Below, piece after piece: positions 32,090 through 40,484 of a DNA stretch of 64,000 nt (position 1 is the stretch's first letter; every line of letters starts with the position of its first letter). The stretch covers positions 930,001 through 994,000 of the forward strand of contig PPXM03000004.1 in NCBI GenBank assembly GCA_003707065.3, in the 5' to 3' direction. A program made the position numbers and the translations under genes. A model generated the notes under the pieces. The model saw only the letters and a list, made by a program, of their open reading frames with translations, made no database searches and was not told the origin of the DNA. The DNA comes from Trigonopsis variabilis (lineage: Eukaryota; Ascomycota; Trigonopsidomycetes; Trigonopsidales; Trigonopsidaceae).

Positions 32090-32206
32090 TTTATATTGCA
32101 TACATGGATATTGATATCTTTCACCCAGCTTTTCGTTTTATGGCATGTAAGAGTAAGAAGGATGTGCATCAGTTGGAAAAATCATCGTAAAGAAAAAAAG
32201 CCAGAA

Positions 32207-32506
32207 TCATTCATCTGAACCAAGCTCGTCAGTAATGCCCTTAATAACCATTCCTAGGCCCACGGAAGCCGACAGAGCAGATGCACCGGCGCAGACAAAC
32301 TCAACTCCAGGAACGGAACAGGCAAAAGCATTGACCTGTTTCAGAAAGGTAGCTGGATGGTATTCAAAGTCAATTTCCTTCCCAAAGACGGTAAATCGGG
32401 GACTAAGGGCCGGTGTTGAGTAAGGTTCGCCGATAGGAGCACTCACGGCGAACCAGGTGAAAAGAGTCAAGAAAGAATAAGCAAAAGAGAGCATCGATAA
32501 CTTCAT
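32207..32506 (-). CDS. Small secreted or membrane-anchored protein, unknown
   Basis: A 99-residue protein with an ATG at 32506 and a clear signal peptide (MKLSMLSFAYSFLTLFTWFAVSA). The mature part is about 76 residues and has two Cys (NAFACSVPGVEFVCAG), which could form one disulphide. It then has a Gly/Ala/Ser-rich hydrophobic stretch (ASALSASVGLGMVIKGI) and an acidic end (DELGSDE). I recognise no family. It could be an effector-like or cell-surface peptide. It lies between the ABCA gene (convergent, 117 bp) and CSN2 (same strand). Confidence 0.6.
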   Translation of the reverse strand: MKLSMLSFAYSFLTLFTWFAVSAPIGEPYSTPALSPRFTVFGKEIDFEYHPATFLKQVNAFACSVPGVEFVCAGASALSASVGLGMVIKGITDELGSDE

Positions 32507-32600
32507 GAGGAGAAGAAGAGAGACTGCTGTTTTGACTGAAGATAGAGTGTGAGGTAGGATACCTCAAGACTTTCGAGGCGGAGAGATGGCGGCCACGAAT

Positions 32601-34007
32601 CTAGCGCGGGGAATGAAGGGTTGACAAGGTTGCAATACTTGAGGTCAACAGGCCGAGCGCATTGCGATGGTTTGCCTCAATCAGCCGATATGCAATTGAA
32701 GAAGAGGTGGTGTCTTCACGACCAAGGCTAGAGGTGAGGGAAAGTTTGGCATCTGGGAGTGGATGATCTCTGTCCAAAGTGAGATATCCGGCTCGATGGT
32801 TGATTCGTCCATTTATTCGGCGGTCGAGGATGAGAAGGCGCAGTAAAGAAAGAGTCTGATTGCTTGAGATGAAGAGGTTTTCCGCCAAAAATGCAATAGT
32901 TACTCTTCCAAATGGTTTGACTAGATTTATCAAAGCTTGAGCCTGAAGGGAGTGAAGGATTTCGTCGATGTGCTGGCGAATAAAGTAATCATTCATAAGG
33001 GAATCATGGGATTCCAATATATGTTGGAATTGTTTAAGGTCTTGATTTTGAAAGGCGGTGACGAGGTCAGTCATTGGTTTGATCTCGGGATGATCTCTAT
33101 AAGGCTTGGTCTCCTGGGACTCGAAGGGATTGATTTGGGATTGGGAAAGCATAGCGGCCAAGACAAGATAGTTCAAGACCCTGATTCGCTGAAGTGACCC
33201 CGCTTCATCATAATCTCTAAAGGACTCGAAAAAATCTCGCTGGGCTTCATCCCATTTGCGATCTTGAAGATTTAATTTTCCCCCGCATTCTTTCAAGACA
33301 CCGAGGATTTTTGGGTGGATAAGCGAGGATTTGATTTCCTTGGATTTGAGATACACTGCTCGAAGGTTCACTGTATCGTGAGTGAAAGTGAAGAGTTGGA
33401 TTTTCATTGCCAGGATCTCGACAAAATAATTGGATTTGATCGAATCATTTGACCAGCTAGAATCAATGACTCCATCTAATTCCGTTAAAACAGATTTCAG
33501 CGTATCGAAGTCTTGTTTGTCAAGACTGACTTTAGCTAGTTTGACCATCATCTTGAGCCATAGTCGATCATTTTTCAGTGATTTTAGAGAATCCAGCGTG
33601 TATTTGTAGAACTGCGTTAACTGCTCTGTCTGACTGACATGATCAAGAATATTATTTAACGACTTGTCTGTATAATTGCGAGCTAAATTGCCATCAAGAC
33701 AGCCCAACAGCTGCTTGTAATAGGTCAAGGCTTTCGAAGGTTCATTCAATATTTTCAGATAGATCTTTATAACCTGCTTTAACGATTTAAAACTCCAATC
33801 ACTCCTGTTAGTGTCATTTTCAGCTACCTGGAGTAGACTTCTTATCGCTTCCTTTGGATCACTATCTTTTAACGCTTTAGCATTGTAGTATTGGTTTTCT
33901 ATGTCAATATTTTCCGAGGATTCCTCTTCTTCTTCTTCATCTTCTTCTTCTTCGTATTCAAAATCATATTCTTCATCGGAAGCCATCATAAACTCATTGT
34001 CGCTCAT
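32601..34007 (-). CDS. CSN2: COP9 signalosome subunit 2
   Basis: A 468-residue protein starting at the ATG at 34007 (MSDNEFMMASDEEYDFEYEE), the characteristic acidic N-terminus of CSN2. It continues with DIENQYYNAKALKDSDPKEAI, which is nearly universal in the family. TPR-like helices run from about 50 to 330, and a PCI domain with its winged helix from about 330 to 430 (VTIAFLAENLFIS ... LDRRINGRI). CSN2 binds the cullin C-terminus so that CSN5 can remove NEDD8. The C-terminal ~40 residues are Ser/Thr-rich and diverged. Single exon. CSN2 is missing or very diverged in budding yeast, which argues against a Saccharomycetes host. Confidence 0.93.
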   Translation of the reverse strand: MSDNEFMMASDEEYDFEYEEEEDEEEEEESSENIDIENQYYNAKALKDSDPKEAIRSLLQVAENDTNRSDWSFKSLKQVIKIYLKILNEPSKALTYYKQLLGCLDGNLARNYTDKSLNNILDHVSQTEQLTQFYKYTLDSLKSLKNDRLWLKMMVKLAKVSLDKQDFDTLKSVLTELDGVIDSSWSNDSIKSNYFVEILAMKIQLFTFTHDTVNLRAVYLKSKEIKSSLIHPKILGVLKECGGKLNLQDRKWDEAQRDFFESFRDYDEAGSLQRIRVLNYLVLAAMLSQSQINPFESQETKPYRDHPEIKPMTDLVTAFQNQDLKQFQHILESHDSLMNDYFIRQHIDEILHSLQAQALINLVKPFGRVTIAFLAENLFISSNQTLSLLRLLILDRRINGRINHRAGYLTLDRDHPLPDAKLSLTSSLGREDTTSSSIAYRLIEANHRNALGLLTSSIATLSTLHSPR

Positions 34008-35080
34008 GATGTGGAGTTGTCGCGAGATGGGAGTGGGACCTGTAACTAACAGCTCAATGACTACGATTGTTAACAGACATGATGACAAGCGCTATGATGG
34101 CAGATTTGCATGTCCACCGGTACCCGGATGAATTAGATTGAATTCTCACCAAATGCAATCGTGCATGAGGAGCTGGTATCAATATGCATAGATCATCTAT
34201 GGGCCTTTCCTCGCAAGAAAAACCAATAATAGCAAGGACTGTCCCGTTTTAATGTTTTATAAACTCTATCCATCGAATCTGTCGTATTTTTGACTGGAAA
34301 GACATTCCTTGTATAAATTCAGAACAAGCTATATTTATATTTGCTCTACGCCAAATCTCCACGCGCTCGATCTTTTTGCTCAGAGACCTCACCAGATTTT
34401 CGCGTCATTTTCTTTGTTTTAGTTCACTGCCCTGTGGCAGTTGTTCTTATTTCCTTGCCAATCTTGTAGATATGCTTTAGGGTGCGAAAGGTCTGGATCA
34501 CGTCCTCTTTGTGCTTGGAAGGAGCGAAGCCTTCTCGATCGCACTTGTCGTCCCCCTCCCGGCAGTAACGTAGCCAAGGAGAACGATGTAGTCTTGTGCT
34601 TATACAAATTGAGGGTATGAACCTTGGTTTACCATTATTTTTCTGCTGGTCGACATTTTTGTTGTCTTTTTTTATGATCCTCGGAGTTATAAAAGTGAGC
34701 TATGCTGCTGGACCTCCTTCGGTGCCTTTTCGGCCATGTTTTCGACAAACTGAGCTTGCTATTGCCACGCCACCGGTCTGGTGAGCACTATCGACCCAAA
34801 TGAGCCATCAATACATCATTAGTAAAAGTTGAAAAGACCAAGAAAGAACTGGATCTAAATTATAGTCACAAGGCACATAGTATATCTTATTAGTATCATG
34901 GTTCAGAAAGGATATTCTGTTGCTCGGTATTTTTAGTGTTGGATGCGATCGAGCACTGTCTTGGCATCACTAATCCCACCATAGCTGGTAGTGACATGTA
35001 CTATCCCGTGTTGCCGTCTCCCGCCCTACTGCGGCAAACCTCTTGTTGCCCCTTTCTGACTTGTTGACACTCTTTCCAAA
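34008..35080. other. Divergent intergenic region, about 1.07 kb (CSN2 / PMP3)
   Basis: Two weak coding candidates lie here. A 55-codon plus-strand ORF at 34617-34784 begins with a hydrophobic helix (MNLGLPLFFCWSTFLLSFFM). On the minus strand at about 34439-34600, a frame contains a protein-like stretch ending KHIYKIGKEIRTTATGQ, but a competing frame is also open. I could not join either to a convincing gene. Confidence 0.35.
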
Positions 35081-35818
35081 ATGCCATTTACCTCGTCTGA
35101 TATTATCAAGCTCCTTGTCGGTGAGTGAAATTGGAGTGGGATTTATTATTGGGAGTCTGCTGTCGTTTATTTTGTTTCTTGTTGTTTCTTATAGAGAATA
35201 GGAGGATTATACAATCATTACGTCACATTCCTAGCAGATCGAGATTTGCCTTTAGATTGCTTGAGCGACAGAGTTTGCCTCGGTCTTCAAATATATATTG
35301 TTGATAATGCCAAGCGATTGAGCGATTTTGAACTGTTCGATTGTGCTCTTGATGATTTGGATGTCGCGTGCAAAAAAATAGAAAGCATAGTCTATTCTCG
35401 GAAAGACAAACTTCTTGAAACGTGACAATGGCTTTTAAAGAAAACCCACCGGTTCTGAAATAATATCAGATTATTGACTTATAGCTATCTTCTTGCCTCC
35501 CGTCGGAGTTTTCCTTGAGACTGGATGTGATTCCAATCTTCTCATTAATGTCATTTTGACGTGTTTAGGTTATATCCCAGGGTAAGACTCACCTCCACCT
35601 GATACTCCTCTCGTCTATGGGTGCTTCTCGCTTGTTTTAAAGTCAAAAAATTCTTCCTTTTTTAGTCTCTTTCTGATAAACGCCCAGTCGGTTTCCCGCG
35701 AGAAGAGCAGGATTTTTGCTACGATCACAAGGCTAACTTATTTTAGTATTATCCATGCCATCTATGTCGTATGTCAGGACCAATCGATCCTATTAACAAG
35801 CAGATTTACAAATTTTAA
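35081..35818 (+). CDS. PMP3: Plasma membrane proteolipid 3 (PMP3/RCI2 family)
   Basis: A 58-residue, two-helix membrane protein that affects membrane potential and salt tolerance. Four exons: 35081-35120, 35485-35581, 35747-35768 and 35801-35818, with introns of 364, 165 and 32 nt. The joined product is MPFTSSDIIKLLVAIFLPPV, then GVFLETGCDSNLLINVILTC, LGYIPGIIHAIYV, and QIYKF at the end, matching the family across every junction. The last exon encodes only five residues. The first two introns are the longest in the window by far, while the third is among the shortest. Intron 1 contains a 76-codon open frame bounded by an acceptor-like TATAG. Confidence 0.93.
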
Positions 35819-36090
35819 ATTCTCAACCTGTCGAGTATCAAACTCGAGTATATGTTGGGTGTTTTATCCCAATATGTCTTGAGCCAATCAGTGGATGTGG
35901 TTTTTTTTGTGGTGCCTGATTCTTACACAACTTTGAACTCGAGCTTGTCTTGTGTGACCTCAGTTGGTTTAATTGGGTGGCCTTGTGATTCATTCAATAT
36001 TTTTAATTTATTTTTCTCTGTAGACAGAGCTGAATAATCAGGATTTCCTTTTATTTTTCTAGCCTTTATATCGTAGACACTGCCAATATC
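35819..36090. other. 3' flank of PMP3
   Basis: Probable 3' UTR of PMP3 and upstream flank of the repeat-bearing ORF. A 61-codon ATG frame (35852-36037) overlaps it but shows no family resemblance. Confidence 0.4.
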
Positions 36091-36351
36091 ATGACGCAGA
36101 TAATGATCAGTCGGCTCTCACAAATTAGTCGGGAATACTTGCTAAGAGAGCCAGGCAATTATCGTCGTTATCAACGAATTACGACACAGGAATACTTGTT
36201 AAGAGAGCCAGGCAATTATCGTCGTTATCAACTAATTACGACGCAGGCAGATCAAACTACGAGCAACGAAACTGTTTGTTTTATCATTGTTATCTGTAGT
36301 TGGAGAGGCTCCAGAGAACAACATCAATCGCTGACTGATGCCGCGGAATGA
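36091..36351 (+). CDS. Candidate 86-aa ORF containing a 19-residue tandem repeat
   Basis: The ATG at 36091 opens a frame holding two copies of EYLLREPGNYRRYQxITTQ, with x Arg then Leu, encoded by a 57-bp tandem duplication. Two of the three base differences between copies are synonymous, which mildly favours translation. The rest (TTSNETVCFIIVICSWRGSR) is not recognisable. It may be one exon of a larger gene or noncoding. Confidence 0.33.
   Translation: MTQIMISRLSQISREYLLREPGNYRRYQRITTQEYLLREPGNYRRYQLITTQADQTTSNETVCFIIVICSWRGSREQHQSLTDAAE
36133..36246. repeat. 57-bp tandem duplication (two copies)
   Basis: Copy 1 is 36133-36189 and copy 2 is 36190-36246, with three mismatches. The period is a multiple of three, so any frame is preserved. 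Confidence 0.93.
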
Positions 36352-36838
36352 GATGAATCATCAAACAACCGCCGTGGCCGGTTCTTTGTTCTCAACGATA
36401 AGTTATGACCCAGTGCCGCGGCGCCAGGAGGAACAATAGACAAAGGAAGTTTACTAGTCATGGCAGTGGAATTAAGATCTTGAAGGAACGTCTGCAAGAT
36501 GATAAGTATGAAGAGAAAAATGGCAGTAAATACATACAAAAAGTCTATAAAATTGGTAAAAGACGTAGGTTATGTACGCTTCACAAGGGAGTAGAAATCC
36601 CAATGATCCTCGGTACCGCGTTGTTGGATCATCCGAAAGCGACGTAGAAGGATAACAAAGACATGGTGGTAAGGGAGGCAGGAAAACATTAGTCGCGAGA
36701 CAATCTAGCATATCTCTTAATAAAAACGAAGAACTAGGATTACTTTGATCATTTCACTACTCCCTATTGTCTTGAGGAAAGAGGGCAAAAAGCAAAAGGT
36801 CTAATAAAAAAAACAGAGTGTTAAGTGCGACAAGGACT
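36352..36838. other. Intergenic, 487 bp upstream of the G-alpha gene
   Basis: Purine-rich on the plus strand toward the start codon, with A-tracts near 36800. No supported gene or RNA. Confidence 0.45.
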
Positions 36839-37969
36839 ATGGGATGCACAAGTTCAAGGCCTATTGATAGTCCTCCGATGACAGAGAGGACTGTCAAAGA
36901 TCAGAGGAAGAAAAACGATTCACTTGGCAGTTTAGGAGGAAATATGGACCCCATAGAAGCGCAGCTAAAAAATCGACAAATGACAGAAAGGACCAAAATA
37001 AAAATTCTACTATTAGGCACAGGAGATTCTGGAAAGTCAACCATTCTTAAACAGATGAGACTAAGCCATCAAGAGACATTCACCAGTAAGGAGGTGGAAC
37101 GATATAAGCAGTTTATTAGGGAGAACATCATTATATCAATCCAAGTCCTCATCCGGGCAATTAGGAATTTAGATATCGAACCCGATGATGAAAGGGCTTG
37201 TAAGAGTGCCTACAATGTCATTGATTCCTTTGTCTTACCTGGTGATGGTCTTCCAGACTCACTTCCCGAACCACTAACCGAAGCAATAGAGACGGTATGG
37301 AGGGATTCATCTAGTCAAGTTTGCTATAGACGAAGACATGAATTTCAGCTGGCAGATTCTTGCCAGTACTACTTTGACAATATCCGGCGGATCTGTAAGA
37401 ATGATTATATTCCTACGGTCGACGATATTCTACGAGTTCGCATTCCCACCACGGGGATAATAGAGACCAGTATCTTTGTTCGACCGTTTACCTACATGGT
37501 TTTTGATGTAGGGGGTCAGAGATCTGAGCGCCGGAAATGGATTCACTGCTTTGAGAATGTCACAGTGGTGATGTTTGTGTCCGCCCTGAGCGAATTTAAT
37601 CAGACTTTATATGAAGACGACAGTATCAACCGCTTTCAAGAATCAGTCACCCTTTTCAATTCGGTGATGAATTCTCCTTGGTTCAGAGATTCGTCGGTCA
37701 TCTTATTTCTCAATAAGGTCGACCTTCTCAAAGAGCGGCTAGCAAAATTCAACGTTTCTACATATTTGAAATCATATAATGGCCCAAACACGTTCGAGGC
37801 GGTCGGACATTACATGGAATCTTTGCTTTTGAGCCAATGTCAAGACCCCGATAAACGGATTTACTCGCACTTTACCTGCGCCACCGACCCTCGGCAGATG
37901 AGGTTCGTCTTTACTGCTGTGGATGATATCATTCTAACCAATAATTTCAAAAACTCTGGTATTTTATGA
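36839..37969 (+). CDS. Heterotrimeric G protein alpha subunit
   Basis: A 376-residue signalling GTPase of the plasma membrane acting below GPCRs. The start is the ATG at 36839, giving MGCTSS with Gly2 (myristoylation) and Cys3 (palmitoylation). The P-loop is GTGDSGKST (residues 60-68), where most G-alpha proteins have GAGESGKST. Switch I is RVRIPTTGI with the catalytic Arg, switch II is DVGGQRSERRKW with the catalytic Gln, the base-recognition motif is NKVD, and TCATD is present. The C-terminus, which contacts receptors, is NNFKNSGIL, without the Cys that pertussis toxin would modify. The extended N-terminus resembles fungal Gpa2/Gpa3-type subunits, but the class cannot be fixed from sequence alone. 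Confidence 0.95.
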   Translation: MGCTSSRPIDSPPMTERTVKDQRKKNDSLGSLGGNMDPIEAQLKNRQMTERTKIKILLLGTGDSGKSTILKQMRLSHQETFTSKEVERYKQFIRENIIISIQVLIRAIRNLDIEPDDERACKSAYNVIDSFVLPGDGLPDSLPEPLTEAIETVWRDSSSQVCYRRRHEFQLADSCQYYFDNIRRICKNDYIPTVDDILRVRIPTTGIIETSIFVRPFTYMVFDVGGQRSERRKWIHCFENVTVVMFVSALSEFNQTLYEDDSINRFQESVTLFNSVMNSPWFRDSSVILFLNKVDLLKERLAKFNVSTYLKSYNGPNTFEAVGHYMESLLLSQCQDPDKRIYSHFTCATDPRQMRFVFTAVDDIILTNNFKNSGIL

Positions 37970-39468
37970 TTTTGAATGTTTTAGCTCATAGACTCCTGAG
38001 GTCACATGTACCGAATAGTTATACTATTGCCAAGTTACTATGCTCGGTCGACAAGTTTCGTCTGAATAAGTGAGAAGTAGGCTTGCACAATGCTTAAATG
38101 AAGACTGCAGTCTATATAGGCAATGATTTCCCATAGTCAGCCGTCGCTAACTACTGCGTTAGACACAACTCTCTGTTATCATCTCCGATCTTATCGATAA
38201 TCATATATAGTCAGAGTTGTCCCGGGTGAGCGGGCTGAGGGATTATAAGTGTTTATCTCAACTCTTACTTCAGTGCTCGACCCTTTCTGTCCCACCCTTG
38301 TCCCGCGATTCTTGGGCGGGGTAGCACGTGACAAGAATAGCGGAATCACATTTCCGAACAGCATCTCCGAACGAAGATGACATTTATAAAGCGGTCGCTC
38401 AGATCTTAGCTAGTGCGCCATGCTGTTAATTACAACTTGACAGGAATTGTTCGATACCAAGGGACTGCTAGACATCTTTCACTAAAAAGTTATGACTAGA
38501 CTCGAAGACACTGCGGGCAGGGAACTCTTGCTGGAGAGTTTTGACGATTAGTGGCGAAATCTTGTATGGTACTCAACCATTGTCGGAGTGGAAATAATAG
38601 GCTCTCGGCGGCAAAAGGCTTCCAGTTCGACTTTGACCTTGTAGACGTTCCTTCTCTACCCCACCTTTTACACTGTGGAACAAGATCGGGCGGTAGGTGG
38701 ATGGGGATTGCTTTAGTTGACTATGGGGCTATAATCAGTGATAAACAAAACAAGGGCCAGAAGTGAAGTCTTGATGAAAGACCTGTTGCTTGTCATTGAG
38801 TTACTGATTCCCCTTAGACCAGCTAACTCCATGCTCTAGTTTCATCTTGGAAGTTCGAGAGCTTACATTCCTCGGAATAGTGTTCCTATCTGGAGTTACA
38901 GACCTACAGATGTATTTGAAGTAATGTAGAAAGAATTATCATTTTAATGAAGCTCTTGCAGCTAGGCTATTCCAATATTAGAGGAAGGAAGACTTCTCTT
39001 TTGCTTTTCACAAGCCCTATAAGATTTCAGGTCATTATTCGATCAGTTGCAAAGGCACTTGAATCATCTTCCATCGTATCCGATCCCTTCTCCGACTCCG
39101 ATCCTTTCTTGTTCTCCTGTTCTCCTGAAGCCTCTTACCCCACAATGCTCATCTGGTAACGGCCGTTACTCCGGGTTGAGGAGAGATGGTAATACTGACC
39201 CCATGACACATCAATCCACTCCAGGGCTTATGAACGTTTAATTGGTTACCATGAGGTCAGAACTGTCCCACTATTTAATACGCTGGCCCTTCCGGCTAAT
39301 CGCCAATCTTGCCTTTGACACTTCTTTTCTTGTTTTGTTTCCTTGCTTGCCTATTCTACGTTTGTGGATAGTATCTTTCTCTGACAAAGTCAACTCCCTT
39401 TCCTCAGCTCTTGTCACTTGTTGTTCGATACGGAAGTCGTGGCAGTCAACTACAGCTCTGCGTCCATC
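37970..39468. other. Intergenic, about 1.5 kb
   Basis: Long stretch without an ATG ORF of protein-like composition. It has one CACGTG near 38325 (GTAGCACGTGACA) and pyrimidine-rich patches near 39080-39130. No RNA gene or element recognised. Confidence 0.4.
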
Positions 39469-39852
39469 ATGGAATCTTATTTGAACTGCTGCTCTTATAT
39501 TACAGAACCGAACTCTTATTCTTCTTGTTCTAGTTTGGAGTCCGACTCTTTCTCTCCTGTCTCGTCGCCAAACTTGTACGACTCTAATTTTGAGTTTGAA
39601 AACTCTTGCCCCGACCAAATCAGTGACCATGGTTTTCCTAGTGCTGACCAACAATCTTTCCGTGTGAAATCTCGAATTAACTCTACTCTTGAGCCATCAA
39701 AATCTGGCTTTTCAGCCGCCCCTCCTTCTCCCATCTTGGGTTCTTGTTCGCACCCCGACCCTTTCCATATGATGAATATTCTGGATGAAGCTGTCAAGAG
39801 AGCTGAGCTAGCAATCATAACTGATGATTTGAAAGAACTCGATATGTTATAA
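39469..39852 (+). CDS. Candidate Ser-rich protein, 127 aa, unknown
   Basis: The ATG at 39469 opens MESYLNCCSYITEPNSYSSC and a long Ser/Asp/Pro-rich, disordered region. A C-terminal amphipathic helix follows (FHMMNILDEAVKRAELAIITDDLKELDML). The ordered acidic C-terminal helix after a low-complexity region looks protein-like, but codon evidence is modest and there is no family match. It may be a complete small regulatory protein or a single exon. Confidence 0.4.
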   Translation: MESYLNCCSYITEPNSYSSCSSLESDSFSPVSSPNLYDSNFEFENSCPDQISDHGFPSADQQSFRVKSRINSTLEPSKSGFSAAPPSPILGSCSHPDPFHMMNILDEAVKRAELAIITDDLKELDML

Positions 39853-40484
39853 TCCTGATTACGTCGTCATCTTTTTCTCTTCCCCCGACTTTTTTTCCGT
39901 GCCCGTTGGACCCCCCACCTGGAACCCAGCCGGTATCAACCGAACCTTCGGTTGACTTTCCCTTTTGACACTGCCGGTTTCCCGCCCGCACATACCGCTT
40001 TAGGAAGATTGACACCGCTTCTCATCAGTGGTGAGTCTTCTCATCGCTAAGTCGCCACAATTTAACAAGTACTCCTCTCTCCCCTATTTGGTACTATTCG
40101 GAACTCGCTCTCCACTGTTTCCTTCCCTTCCCTCCCCTCCCTCCCCTTTCGTTATGAATGATCTTAGTCTTTCGCTTAGTTTGGGTTTTATTTCGGGTAA
40201 TTAATTAGATTATTTTATAATGCACATGCCGCAAGCTATCTTTATCGTAACATCATCTTAATTTCCTTTCCTAAAGGCCCTGTGGAGATGCGCGCCGTGT
40301 GGAGAAACCGGCCACATGTATGAAACTCACGGATGCACCTGGGACAAAAGAATTCTTTCAAAGGGCAGTCAATAGAACGAACTCATGCTTCAGTAGTGGT
40401 GTGACGGATCTATTCAAAATCACGTCGAAAATCGTAGTCTTTTTAAGTTAAGAATGATTCCATCAACGCACAGAACTCTCACCC
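39853..40484. other. Intergenic, 632 bp, with a polypyrimidine tract
   Basis: The plus strand holds a C/T tract at about 40119-40150 (repeated TTCCC and CTCCC), a possible nucleosome-free or triplex-forming element. A frame near 40280-40374 reads CAPCGETGHM...HGC, a zinc-knuckle-like spacing, but it has no supported start. Confidence 0.4.
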
